Shown in pieces: positions 42,513 through 52,501 of a stretch of DNA of 64,000 nt (positions within the stretch are counted from its first letter, which is position 1; each line of letters opens with the position of its first letter). A program made the position numbers and the translations under genes. Origin of the DNA: Bradyrhizobium manausense (lineage in GTDB: Bacteria > Pseudomonadota > Alphaproteobacteria > Rhizobiales > Xanthobacteraceae); NCBI RefSeq assembly GCF_018129685.1, contig NZ_JAFCLG010000017.1, positions 1 to 64,000 on the forward strand. Reading direction: 5' to 3'. The notes below the pieces were generated by a model, which did not search any database, had not been told where the DNA came from, and was given only the letters and a program-made list of their open reading frames with translations.

Positions 42513-42923
42513 TCAGCTATGGAACTTCAATCCGTCGACGATCTTGTCGATCACCTTGCGCTCTGCGCGCATCGCGATGCCGACGAGATTGAGATCCGCA
42601 CGCGCAACCGCCCTCACCGCCTCGCGATTGGCGGCATCATGCGTCGTCTTGAACATGTCCTCGGTATAAACCGCCGGCGTGACGTTGCGCGTGAGCGCAC
42701 GATCGAGTGCGCGCGATAGCGCCGGACCATCGGCGCCATAGATCAGGATCGGCTGGCCGATCAGCGCAAGATATTTAGTGGACGATGCGTCCTCATAAGG
42801 ATCACCGATGCACTCGGGAAATGCAGCTGCGACGCCGCTCGTCAGAAATGATGCAACATTAAGCTTTTGCCAGACCTGGATATCGTTGCGAATGACAACG
42901 GCAATCTTGGTATCGAACTGCAT
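42513..42923 (-). CDS. DUF2000 family protein
   Basis: The 136-residue protein matches DUF2000: MQFDTKIAVVIRNDIQVWQKL at the start, KYLALIGQPILIYGADG near residues 54-70 and FKTTHDAANREAVRAV later. The fold is thought to resemble peptidyl-tRNA hydrolase 2, but no activity is known. ATG 42923 agrees with the family start; a longer frame from 43013 does not. Divergent from the CYTH-CHAD gene. Confidence 0.8.
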   Translation of the reverse strand: MQFDTKIAVVIRNDIQVWQKLNVASFLTSGVAAAFPECIGDPYEDASSTKYLALIGQPILIYGADGPALSRALDRALTRNVTPAVYTEDMFKTTHDAANREAVRAVARADLNLVGIAMRAERKVIDKIVDGLKFHS

Positions 42924-43125
42924 GAATGCTCCCGCGCACAACCAAGCGTCTGGAAACAAAAAGAAAATTCCGCGCGCTGATTGCTTATGTAAGTGTGACG
43001 CGGATTGTCCCAAACGATCACAGCTCAGAAATTTTAAACGGAAGATGCGATCGGCTACGCTTCTCTCCGCAGGTCAAGTCGGATATACCTCGATGATCTG
43101 TCATTGAACTGTCATAAAGCTACGA

Positions 43126-44943
43126 ATGTCCGAAATCGACGCCATCAAGCAAGCCCTCGAACCGGTGCGGCGTCTCGCCGGGTCAAACAATCAACACGCT
43201 CCAATCAAGAACGCCGCCACGCCCGGCTTGGAACAAAAGCCTGATTCCGAAAAATCTGATAACGGGCCGCCGCGCAGCGACCCTCCTCCCGCGGACCCAC
43301 CCACCGATGACGTTCGCCCCGAGGCGACGGCGGATGCCTCTTCGTCCAAAAATGTTGCGCCTCAAGCGACCGAGATCGAACTCAAGCTGCTCGTGCCTTC
43401 CGATCGTCTGGCCAGCTTCAACGACGCACCGATCATCGCGACGAATGCGCGCAATAAGGGGACGCGCAAGCATCTCACGGCCGTCTATTACGACACGCCC
43501 AAGCGCGCACTGCGGCGCAGCGGGTTGAGCTTCCGGGTTCGTCAGAGTGGCGCGCGCTTCACGCAAACCGTGAAAGCTGAATCCGCCAACGATCCGCTTC
43601 GGCGCGGCGAATGGGAGGCCAGCGTGCCTTCCATGATGCCCGACGTCGCGCTGGCACTCCCCTTCCTCCCGGAGAAGCTGCGCGATGATCTCGCGCGGGA
43701 TCCGCTCGAAGCCGTCTTCACCACCGACATCCGTCGGCATCAACGCATGGTGGACTTGCCGTCGGGCACAATCGAGATCGCCTTCGATCAGGGCCATCTG
43801 CTGTCCGGCGATCGCTCGCTGCCGGTCAGCGAGATCGAGCTGGAGCTCAAGAGCGGCAGCCCGTCGGCAATCTGGGAACTTGCGCTCCGGCTCGCCGAGC
43901 ATGGTCCGGTGAAGGCTTCGATCCGGACCAAATCGGCACGTGGATTCGACCTGGCGGCCGATACCCCGCCGTCAGCACCGAAGCCGCCAAAGCTTCGTCT
44001 GGATCCATCGATCTCGCTCGACGAGGCGTTTTCCGAGATCCTGCGGTCGTGTCTTCTGCATCTGCTGCAGTCGTTGCCTGCGGCCGAGGACGGCCGCGAT
44101 CCCGAAGGGATGCATCAGCTTCGCGTCGCGCTCCGGCGTCTGCGTTCCGCGCTCGACCTGATGCGATCGGTGGTCCCGCTGAACAAGCTCGACCTGATGC
44201 GCGCCGAGGCGAAATGGCTCGCGGGATCTCTCTCTGGTGCCCGTGACTGGGACGTGTTTCGGCAAGAAACGCTGCGGACCGTCGCAGACGGCTGTCCGTC
44301 GGTCGCCGGCTTCGACGCGTTGGGCGGGCTCGCCGACGAACGTCGCGCGAGCTGTTATGACAAGGCCCGCCTCGCCCTCGCTGACCGGCGCTGCTCGTAT
44401 TTCGTGATCGGGCTCGGTGCCTGGATCGAAGCGCGCGGCTGGCGCAGCGAGGTTTCTCCCGAAGGCCTGGCGCAACTCGCGACGCCCGCGATCAATTTCG
44501 CCCGCAACATCCTGTCGGCACAGCATGCGAAGGTGCTGAAGCGCGGCCGCAAGTTCAAATCTCTGCCGACGGAGGAACGGCACCGCGTCCGTCTCGCCGC
44601 GAAGAAGTTGCGTTACGTCGCCGACTTCCTGCTGCCGCTTTGCGGTCAGCGCAAATCGGCGCGGCGCTTCTCGCGCAAGCTCGCGGATCTCCAGCAGGAG
44701 CTCGGGATCTACAACGACATGGCAGTGACGACGTCACTGCTTGCCGATGTCGGCGCTGGTTCGATCGACAGCGGCATGGCGGCGGCGGCGATCGCCGGCT
44801 GGCAGGCCCACGCCATGGTCGGTGTCGAAGCGCGCCTGCTCGAGGCCTGGTCGGGCTTCACCGGGGCCAAGGTGCCCTGGGCTGTCGATGCGCCGGAGCA
44901 ACCGACACAACTGGTGCAAACCAACGCCGGATGGCTGCGCTAG
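43126..44943 (+). CDS. CYTH-CHAD domain protein (inorganic triphosphatase-like)
   Basis: The 605-residue protein has three parts: a Pro/Asp/Ser-rich, probably disordered N-terminus (residues 1-80), a CYTH triphosphatase domain (about 82-285) with the ExExK motif at Glu83, Glu85 and Lys87 (TEIELKL), and a CHAD domain (about 300-590) with HQLRVALRRLRSAL and HRVRLAAKKLRYVADFL basic helices. CYTH hydrolyses triphosphate and CHAD binds polyphosphate, so the fusion is expected to act in polyphosphate metabolism. ATG 43126 has no strong Shine-Dalgarno sequence. Confidence 0.87.
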   Translation: MSEIDAIKQALEPVRRLAGSNNQHAPIKNAATPGLEQKPDSEKSDNGPPRSDPPPADPPTDDVRPEATADASSSKNVAPQATEIELKLLVPSDRLASFNDAPIIATNARNKGTRKHLTAVYYDTPKRALRRSGLSFRVRQSGARFTQTVKAESANDPLRRGEWEASVPSMMPDVALALPFLPEKLRDDLARDPLEAVFTTDIRRHQRMVDLPSGTIEIAFDQGHLLSGDRSLPVSEIELELKSGSPSAIWELALRLAEHGPVKASIRTKSARGFDLAADTPPSAPKPPKLRLDPSISLDEAFSEILRSCLLHLLQSLPAAEDGRDPEGMHQLRVALRRLRSALDLMRSVVPLNKLDLMRAEAKWLAGSLSGARDWDVFRQETLRTVADGCPSVAGFDALGGLADERRASCYDKARLALADRRCSYFVIGLGAWIEARGWRSEVSPEGLAQLATPAINFARNILSAQHAKVLKRGRKFKSLPTEERHRVRLAAKKLRYVADFLLPLCGQRKSARRFSRKLADLQQELGIYNDMAVTTSLLADVGAGSIDSGMAAAAIAGWQAHAMVGVEARLLEAWSGFTGAKVPWAVDAPEQPTQLVQTNAGWLR

Positions 44944-44989
44944 CCTTGAGGGCTGCGCGAGCCCATGTTCAGCTCCGATCAGCTCTTGA

Positions 44990-45379
44990 TCAGCCCTTGG
45001 CGTCGCAGGCCCAGGCGCGGATCACGCATTCCTTGCCGCCATACTTGTAGCATTCGCGCGTGGCGGCATTGAGCGAGGCCGAGATCTTCGGCTTCACGGC
45101 GTAGCCATAGGCACCGCAGGGGTTGGCCATGTCGACCGACATCGCCGCGCAGGCGCGCTTCATCGTCACCGTCGTGCATTCGCCCTTGCACTGCTTTTGG
45201 GCTGCGGCACGCGCCTCGTGCTCGGCGCCGTAATCATAGGCCTGGCCATAAGCGCCGCACTTGCCGACGGCAAAGGCTCCGGCCGCATGGGCTTCGGTGA
45301 TATGACGGGCTCCCGCGACACAAACCGACATCGCAAAGAAAAACATCGCGCAACGGCGCGCGACGACGTTCGAAATCAT
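44990..45379 (-). CDS. DUF4189-type exported protein
   Basis: The 129-residue product has a signal peptide (VVARRCAMFFFAMSVCVAGA) and a cysteine-rich mature domain with two similar halves (GKCGAYGQAYDYG, then NPCGAYGYAVKPK; and CKGECTTV, then GGKECVIRAWAC). This repeated pattern is the DUF4189 fold seen in exported bacterial proteins. The function is unknown. ATG 45379 has GGGA seven bases upstream. Confidence 0.78.
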   Translation of the reverse strand: MISNVVARRCAMFFFAMSVCVAGARHITEAHAAGAFAVGKCGAYGQAYDYGAEHEARAAAQKQCKGECTTVTMKRACAAMSVDMANPCGAYGYAVKPKISASLNAATRECYKYGGKECVIRAWACDAKG

Positions 45380-45477
45380 GGAAAAGTCCCTCACCCCCAA
45401 GGCAGGCGGAGAGGACTTTAAGCGGCGGTCGTTTCCAGATGGTGAACGGGTGGTTGAAATCGGACGACCGCGAGATG

Positions 45478-47082
45478 CTATCCGCGTCGTGCCGCTTCCA
45501 GCGCCTGCGGCGTATCGATATCGAGGAACGCGCCCTCGCCGTCGACAGGCACTTCGGCGACCGCTTCCGTATGCCTGGCGATCAAATGTCGCGCACCGAC
45601 ATCACCATCAAGCGTCATCAACTCCTTGAAGAAGCGGCGCGACCACAGCACGGGGTTGCCACGGCGACCTTCGCTGACCGGTACGACGATGAGGTTGCCG
45701 CGCTCCGGCGCAAAGGTGTCGATCAGACGGTCGATCAGGCCGGCATCGATCAGCGGCATGTCGCCGAGACAAACCACGGCACCGTCGCTGGCGTCAGAGA
45801 CGGCCGCAATGCCTGATCTGACCGAGCTCGCGATCCCGCCGGCGAAATCCGGATTCTTCACAAACCGCACATTCAGGCCTTGCAGCGCCTGCTCGACCAG
45901 CTCGGTCTGATGGCCGGTGACGACGATGACCTCGGATGCTTTCGAGGCCAGCGCCTGCTCGGTTGCGATCCGCACCAGCTTCTTGCCGCCAAGCTCCGCC
46001 AAGAGCTTGTTCGGTCCGCCCATGCGGGTCGAGCGTCCCGCCGCGAGCACGATGGCCGCAACTTTGCTGTTGCCCTCGATCTCGGGTTCTGCGCGCGGCT
46101 GCGGGCGCGTCACGATCTCCATCAGGAGCCCGCCGACACCCATGCCCATCAGCTCGGAGCGCGTCACCTTGATGCCGGCGAGCAGTCGCATCAGCACCCA
46201 GTCAAAACCGTTCTCGACCGGCGAGCGCGCACAACCCGGTGCACCCAGCACCGGCACGCTGCCGGCGCGCGCGATCAGCAGCAGATTGCCGGGATCGACC
46301 GGCATGCCGAAATGCTCGATCTCCCCGCCGATTCCCGTGACGGCGGCCGGGATCACGTCGCGGCGGTCGGCAATCGCCGATGCCCCGAACACGATCACGA
46401 GCTCGGCGCCAAGCGCGAGCAGCTCCTTGATCGCAGCCGACAGCGCCCGCTCATCATGCGGCACGCGTCGTTCGGCGATGATGCTGGCACCAGCGGGCGC
46501 GAGGCGCTCGGCGGTGACGCGCAGCGTCTTGTCGACCACCTTCGAAGAGAGCCCCGGCAGCAGCGTCGAGACCACACCGACACGCTTGACGACGTAAGGC
46601 GCGATTCTGAGCACGTCCTTGCCTGCGGCCTTCACCGCGGCATCGCGCAAACGTCCTTCAACGCCAAACGGGATGATCTTGACGGTGCCGACCATCTCGC
46701 CCTCGACCACCGGCTTGAACACGGGAAGCGTGGCAAAGGTAATGGCCTCGTCGACACTGTTGATCCGGTCGACCGCGGCGCGGTCGATCACCAGCAAACC
46801 CGGACGCGCGGCAAACAGATTGGCGCGGCCGGTGAAGGCGCGCTCGACATGAATGCCTTCGCCGCCGATCGCATGCGCGATGCTGGCCGCCGCGACGTCC
46901 TCGGAGACATCGCCCTCCTCCATCCGCACCACCACGACGTCCTTGATGCCGGCACGCGTCAGCGCGTCGACCTCGGCCGGACCGATCGTGGTCCCTTTCT
47001 TCAGCACCAGCGAACCCTGCCGCAGGGTGTGAACGGTGACCCCGCCGATCGCATCCTCTGGGCTCGCCGGGCCGAACTTCAT
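45478..47082 (-). CDS. Molybdopterin-binding/MobA-like nucleotidyltransferase fusion (MocA type)
   Basis: The 534-residue protein joins a MoeA/MogA-like molybdopterin-binding part (residues about 1-335; VIVFGASAIADRRDVIPAA) to a MobA/MocA-like nucleotidyltransferase (about 340-534; IVLAAGRSTRMGGPNKLLAEL, VVCLGDMPLID). Such proteins attach CMP or GMP to molybdenum cofactor, and MocA forms serve xanthine-dehydrogenase-family enzymes. It ends the cox/xdh cluster, its ATG overlapping the XdhC gene by four bases, so it probably matures the cofactor for the cluster's hydroxylase. Confidence 0.83.
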   Translation of the reverse strand: MKFGPASPEDAIGGVTVHTLRQGSLVLKKGTTIGPAEVDALTRAGIKDVVVVRMEEGDVSEDVAAASIAHAIGGEGIHVERAFTGRANLFAARPGLLVIDRAAVDRINSVDEAITFATLPVFKPVVEGEMVGTVKIIPFGVEGRLRDAAVKAAGKDVLRIAPYVVKRVGVVSTLLPGLSSKVVDKTLRVTAERLAPAGASIIAERRVPHDERALSAAIKELLALGAELVIVFGASAIADRRDVIPAAVTGIGGEIEHFGMPVDPGNLLLIARAGSVPVLGAPGCARSPVENGFDWVLMRLLAGIKVTRSELMGMGVGGLLMEIVTRPQPRAEPEIEGNSKVAAIVLAAGRSTRMGGPNKLLAELGGKKLVRIATEQALASKASEVIVVTGHQTELVEQALQGLNVRFVKNPDFAGGIASSVRSGIAAVSDASDGAVVCLGDMPLIDAGLIDRLIDTFAPERGNLIVVPVSEGRRGNPVLWSRRFFKELMTLDGDVGARHLIARHTEAVAEVPVDGEGAFLDIDTPQALEAARRG

Positions 47083-47780
47083 GCCGCTTCTTCCTTTTCC
47101 TTGGGTGGCAGGCGAAGCACGGCCGTGATCTCGGCCATGATCGCCACCGCGATCTCGGCCGGCGACACCGCGCCGATCGCAAGGCCAATGGGCGCGTGGA
47201 TGCGCGCGATGTCGCTGTCCCTGGCACCCTGCGCCCGCAGACGGTCGGCGCGCTTGGCGTGCGTCTTCCGCGAGCCGAGCGCGCCGATATAGAAGCAATT
47301 GCGCTCGAAAGCGTGCAGCAGCGCGGGGTCGTCGATCTTCGGATCGTGCGTCACCGCGACGAAGGCCGTGTAGGCATCGACATTGAGCGGCGGCAGCGCG
47401 GCATCAGGCCATTCGGCGACGAGCGGAATATCGGGGAAGCGCTCCGGGCTCGCAAACGCCGTGCGGGGGTCGACGACCGTGACGTCATAGCCGAGTGAGC
47501 GCGCCAGTGGCGCCAGGGCCTGGCTGATATGGACCGCGCCGATGATGACGAGCTTTGCGGTCGGCGCGTAGACGTTGAAGAACAGCTTCTTGCCGCCGGC
47601 CTCGACATTGGCGCTCTTGCCCATGCGAAGCTGCTTGTCGAGCTCGGCGCGCAACGGATCCTTGGCGAAGTCGGCGGCCTTCACCAGACGCTGCTCGCCG
47701 CTCTCGGTGTCGGTCACCAGAATCACCGGCCGGCGCGCGGCGCGCTCGGCATTCAGTTCATGCAGGATTGCGAGCTTCAC
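47079..47780 (-). CDS. XdhC/CoxF-family protein, Rossmann part
   Basis: The 233-residue protein matches the C-terminal Rossmann portion of XdhC (KLVIIGAVHISQALAPLARS, FVAVTHDPKIDDPALL, IGALGSRKTHAKRADRL, IGLAIGAVSPAEIAVAI). XdhC-type chaperones insert and sulfurate molybdenum cofactor in xanthine dehydrogenase and CO dehydrogenase families. Here the family is split in two genes; the N-terminal half is the next gene upstream, two bases away. It overlaps the MocA-type gene by four bases. Confidence 0.85.
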   Translation of the reverse strand: MKLAILHELNAERAARRPVILVTDTESGEQRLVKAADFAKDPLRAELDKQLRMGKSANVEAGGKKLFFNVYAPTAKLVIIGAVHISQALAPLARSLGYDVTVVDPRTAFASPERFPDIPLVAEWPDAALPPLNVDAYTAFVAVTHDPKIDDPALLHAFERNCFYIGALGSRKTHAKRADRLRAQGARDSDIARIHAPIGLAIGAVSPAEIAVAIMAEITAVLRLPPKEKEEAA

Positions 47781-47782
47781 GG

Positions 47783-48106
47783 TCAGCCGACCTTCTCGAC
47801 GAAGACGCGGATGGTGCCGCCGCAGGAGAGGCCGACATTCCAGGCCGTCTCGTCGGCGACGCCAAACTCCAGCATCTTGGGCTTGCCGCTCTCGATCACA
47901 TCCATGGCCTCGGTGACCACGGCCCCCTCGACGCAGCCGCCGGAGACCGAGCCCAGGAACGTGCCCTCGTCGTTGATGACGAGGCTCGAGCCCGCCGGCC
48001 GCGGGGCCGAGCCCCAGGTCTCGACAACGGTGGCCAGCGCGACGCCTCGGCCGGCCTTCTGCCAGTCCTCCGCCGCCTTCAGAATATCCTCGTCGCGATC
48101 GAGCAT
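47783..48106 (-). CDS. coxI: XdhC/CoxI N-terminal domain protein
   Basis: The 107-residue protein is the stand-alone N-terminal XdhC/CoxI domain: ALATVVETWGSAPRPAGSSLV near residues 23-43, FLGSVSGGCVEGAVV and the terminal VGLSCGGTIRVFVEKV. The two cysteines in SGGCVEG and LSCGGT are conserved and serve cofactor sulfuration in the family. It works with the Rossmann half encoded directly downstream. Eleven bases separate it from coxE. Confidence 0.82.
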   Translation of the reverse strand: MLDRDEDILKAAEDWQKAGRGVALATVVETWGSAPRPAGSSLVINDEGTFLGSVSGGCVEGAVVTEAMDVIESGKPKMLEFGVADETAWNVGLSCGGTIRVFVEKVG

Positions 48107-48117
48107 GGCTTGGCCTC

Positions 48118-49320
48118 TCAGGCTGCGGAGCGGATCAGGCTGCGGTAATGGGGCGGCAGCGGCCGGGAGAGCGTGGTGATCAGCTCCTGGATCGAACTCA
48201 AATTATGCACCGGGCGGAATTCGTCAACGTGCGGGAGCATCATTTTGATCCCTTGCGCCTTGGCCTCGAACCCGCCGAAGCGGAGCAGCGGGTTGAGCCA
48301 GATCAGCCGTCGGCAGGACCGGTGCAGCCGGTCCATCTCGAAGGCCAGCCTGGAATCGGCCTCCCGCTCCAGCCCGTCCGAAATCAGCAGCACGATGGCG
48401 CCCTGGCTCAGCACCCGCCGCGCCCAGAGCTTATTGAAGTTGTGCAGCGAGGCAGAGATTCGGGTTCCGCCAGCCCAGTCCTCGACAGCAGCCGAGCAAC
48501 TTGCCAGCGCCTCGTCGGGATCACGCTGGCGCAATGCGCGTGTCACATTGGTCAGCCGGGTGCCGAACAGGAACACCGAGACGCGCTTGCGCGCGTCGCC
48601 AATGGCGTGGAGGAAATGCAGGAACAGGCGGGTGTACTCGCTCATCGACCCCGAGATGTCGAGCAGCGCCACGATCGGGGCCGGCTTCTCGATCCGGCCG
48701 AGGCGATGGATGTGGATGATGTCGCCGCCGGTGCGCAAGGACGCCCGCAGCGTGCGGCGCATGTCGAGGCGCAGGCCGCGCGGATCGGGCAAATAGCGGC
48801 GCGTCAGCAGCTCTGCCTGCGGCAGCCGCATCATCTCGACGGCACGGAGCGCCTCGGCGATCTCGGCGGCACTCATCTGCGCAAAATCCTTCTTCTGAAG
48901 GATCTCCTTGTCGGAGACCGACAGGCGCAGATCCTGCTCCTGGTGCTGCGGCGTCTCGGTCATGCGCGGCTGCGACATCGCCTCCTGCACGCGGCGCGCG
49001 GCGGCCGGCGGCTTCTTCTTGGCGCCGTCGGGCAGCGGCACGGAATCCAGCATGTGCTTCCACTCTTCGGAGGCACGAAAGAACAGGTTGAAGGCCTGCT
49101 TGAAGATCAGCGCATGCTCATGGCGCTTGACGAAGATCGCCTCGAGCGTGGTGAAGACGTCGGCGCGGCTGCCGATGTCGATCACCTGCAGCGCGTTCAT
49201 GGCGTCGATCACGGCGCCCGGACCGACCGGCATGCCCGTCGCACGCAGCGCGCGTGCAAAGCCGACGATGTTGTCGGCGAACTGCTCGGTCTTTTCAGGC
49301 GCGAGGTGGTTGATGGCCAT
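48118..49320 (-). CDS. coxE: CoxE-like VWA-domain protein
   Basis: The 400-residue protein has an N-terminal helical part and a C-terminal VWA domain with the MIDAS motif LLDISGSMSEYTR near residue 211 and LLISDGLEREAD later. In Oligotropha CoxE works with the AAA ATPase CoxD in maturing the [CuSMoO2] site of CO dehydrogenase. In form II and related clusters the pair presumably loads metal or sulfur on a related hydroxylase. ATG 49320 is the family start. A family A palindrome separates it from coxD. Confidence 0.86.
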   Translation of the reverse strand: MAINHLAPEKTEQFADNIVGFARALRATGMPVGPGAVIDAMNALQVIDIGSRADVFTTLEAIFVKRHEHALIFKQAFNLFFRASEEWKHMLDSVPLPDGAKKKPPAAARRVQEAMSQPRMTETPQHQEQDLRLSVSDKEILQKKDFAQMSAAEIAEALRAVEMMRLPQAELLTRRYLPDPRGLRLDMRRTLRASLRTGGDIIHIHRLGRIEKPAPIVALLDISGSMSEYTRLFLHFLHAIGDARKRVSVFLFGTRLTNVTRALRQRDPDEALASCSAAVEDWAGGTRISASLHNFNKLWARRVLSQGAIVLLISDGLEREADSRLAFEMDRLHRSCRRLIWLNPLLRFGGFEAKAQGIKMMLPHVDEFRPVHNLSSIQELITTLSRPLPPHYRSLIRSAA

Positions 49321-49338
49321 GGTGGTACCAATGTTCCT

Positions 49339-49442
49339 GTCATTCCGGGGCGATGCGCAGCATCGAACCCGGAATCCACTTACCCGCGCGTTATGCAGCC
49401 CGATAGATTCCGGGCTCGCGCAGACGCGCGCCCCGGAATGAC
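49339..49442. repeat. Intergenic palindrome, family A (copy 8), inside the cox operon
   Basis: GTCATTCCGGGGCGATG to CCCCGGAATGAC, with CCCGGAATCCACT and TAGATTCCGGG inside. It lies between co-directional coxD and coxE. Confidence 0.9.
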
Positions 49443-49445
49443 GAG

Positions 49446-50351
<906 letters not shown>

Positions 50352-50412
50352 GAAACAGCCGATCTCGCTACGTCCCGACAAGGGACAAGTTTGGCCGAAG
50401 AGTGAGGGTCAC

Positions 50413-51219
50413 TCACGCCTTGGCGTTGGCGGCGTCGAGCGCGCGCCGCGTCAGCACGCCGATGAGATGCGCGCGGTATTCGGCGCTGCCGTGGATGTCG
50501 CTGTTGAGCCCCTCCGCCGGCACTTCGATGCCCTCGATGGCCTTCGAAGCGAAGCGCTTCTTCAACGCTTCCTCGAACGCCTCCACGCGGAACACGCCGT
50601 TCGAGCCCGCGCCGGTGACGGCAACGCGCACATCCGACGGACGCCGCGCCACGAACACGCCGACCAGCGCATAGCGCGAGGCCTGGTTGCGGAACTTGAT
50701 ATAGGCGGCCTTCTTCGGCAGCGGGAACATCACCTTGGTGATGATCTCGTCAGCCTCCAGCGCCGTCGAGAACAAGCCCTGGAAAAATTCTTCGGCCTTG
50801 AGACGGCGCTTGTTGGTGACGATGGTCGCCCCCAGCGCGAGCACGGCGGCCGGATAATCGGCGGTGGGGTCGTTGTTGGCGAGCGAGCCGCCGATCGTGC
50901 CCTTGTGGCGCACGGCGGGATCGCCGATCTGGCTGGCGAGATTGGCCAGCGCCGGGATCGCCTCACCGACGATCGCCGAGGTCGCGACCTCGGCGTGCTT
51001 GGCGGTGGCGCCGATCACCAGGGAACGGCCCTTCATCTCGATCGTGTTCAGCCCTTCGATATGGGAGAGGTCGACCAGATGCGGGGGGCTCGCGAGCCGC
51101 TGCTTCATGACGGGAATCAGCGTGTGACCGCCGGCGATCACCTTGGCATCTTCGTTCTTCAGCAGGAGATTGGCGGCCTGCCGGACGGTCCCGGGGCGAT
51201 GGTATTTGAATTCGTACAT
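50413..51219 (-). CDS. coxM: CoxM-like FAD subunit of molybdenum hydroxylase
   Basis: The 268-residue medium subunit binds FAD and passes electrons from the Fe-S subunit. KVIAGGHTLIPVMKQRLASP near residues 29-48 and TIGGSLANNDPTADYPAAVLAL near 109-130 are the FAD-binding motifs of the CoxM/CutM family, and the C-terminal CO dehydrogenase flavoprotein domain follows. It follows coxS directly, with 40 bases between; the place where the large subunit coxL often lies is empty. Confidence 0.88.
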   Translation of the reverse strand: MYEFKYHRPGTVRQAANLLLKNEDAKVIAGGHTLIPVMKQRLASPPHLVDLSHIEGLNTIEMKGRSLVIGATAKHAEVATSAIVGEAIPALANLASQIGDPAVRHKGTIGGSLANNDPTADYPAAVLALGATIVTNKRRLKAEEFFQGLFSTALEADEIITKVMFPLPKKAAYIKFRNQASRYALVGVFVARRPSDVRVAVTGAGSNGVFRVEAFEEALKKRFASKAIEGIEVPAEGLNSDIHGSAEYRAHLIGVLTRRALDAANAKA

Positions 51220-51259
51220 GGGGGTATCCTGGGGTGTCCTGATCGCGGCGGGCGCGCGG

Positions 51260-51745
<486 letters not shown>

Positions 51746-51884
51746 AAGCACTCTCTATCAGCGCCCCGACGGGTCCCGTCGAAGCGGTTCTTTCTTATAA
51801 TTATTCCAACCCATCATATGGGCCATTATGGCCGGGGGCAACATTGCCCCAGGCGCAAGGCGCCATGACGAAAAGCCAGAGCCC

Positions 51885-52331
51885 TCAGCCCTGTACCGCC
51901 TTGGCGAAATTCGCGAAAAATTCGTCGGCCAGCTTCTTGGCGGTGCCGTTGATCAGGCGCTGTCCGAGCTGCGCCAACTTGCCGCCGATCTGCGCCTCGA
52001 CCTCGTAGGACAGCAGCGTGCCGCCGTCCTTCTCCGCGAGCTTCACGACCGCACCGCCCTTGGCAAAGCCGGCCACCCCACCCTCGCCTTCGCCCGAGAT
52101 CTTGTAGCCGTTCGGCGGGTCGAGATCAGACAGCGTCACCTTGCCCTTGAAGCGTGCCGAGACCGGGCCGACCTTCATTTTTGCGGTCGCGCGAAACCCG
52201 CCATCCTCGGTCTTCTCCAGTTCCTCGCAGCCGGGGATGCAGGCCTTCAGCACCGCGGGGTCGTTGAGCTTCTCCCACACGGCCTCGCGCGACGCCGCAA
52301 GCTGGACTTCGCCGTTCATCGTCATGGCCAT
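51885..52331 (-). CDS. coxG: CoxG-like SRPBCC protein
   Basis: The 148-residue protein is a START/SRPBCC-fold member of the CoxG family: MNGEVQLAASREAVWEKLNDP at the start, CIPGCEELEKTEDGGF and GGKLAQLGQRLINGTAKKLADEFF at the end. CoxG is thought to anchor or escort CO dehydrogenase to the membrane. It is the first gene of the cox-type operon. Its start at 52331 is 170 bases from the divergent pcaB start, so promoters for both sit there. Confidence 0.87.
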   Translation of the reverse strand: MAMTMNGEVQLAASREAVWEKLNDPAVLKACIPGCEELEKTEDGGFRATAKMKVGPVSARFKGKVTLSDLDPPNGYKISGEGEGGVAGFAKGGAVVKLAEKDGGTLLSYEVEAQIGGKLAQLGQRLINGTAKKLADEFFANFAKAVQG

Positions 52332-52501
52332 GGGGCGCCTCCGGGGATCGCAAAAGGTGAGGATGCTCAAGTAACGCACGGAGGCCGCAAAGGAAAGGGT
52401 GCCCCCGGTCACGAGCAATGCATATTCGCAACTGCAAAAGGTCTTGTCCGGCAAGTCAGGGATTGGCAGAGCCTGATCATGGTGATTAGGTCCGGCGCAA
52501 C

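Noticed and set aside
52332..52501. PcaQ or PcaR binding site in the coxG-pcaB gap
   Set aside because: No regulator gene is adjacent and I could not see a convincing dyad; left unannotated.
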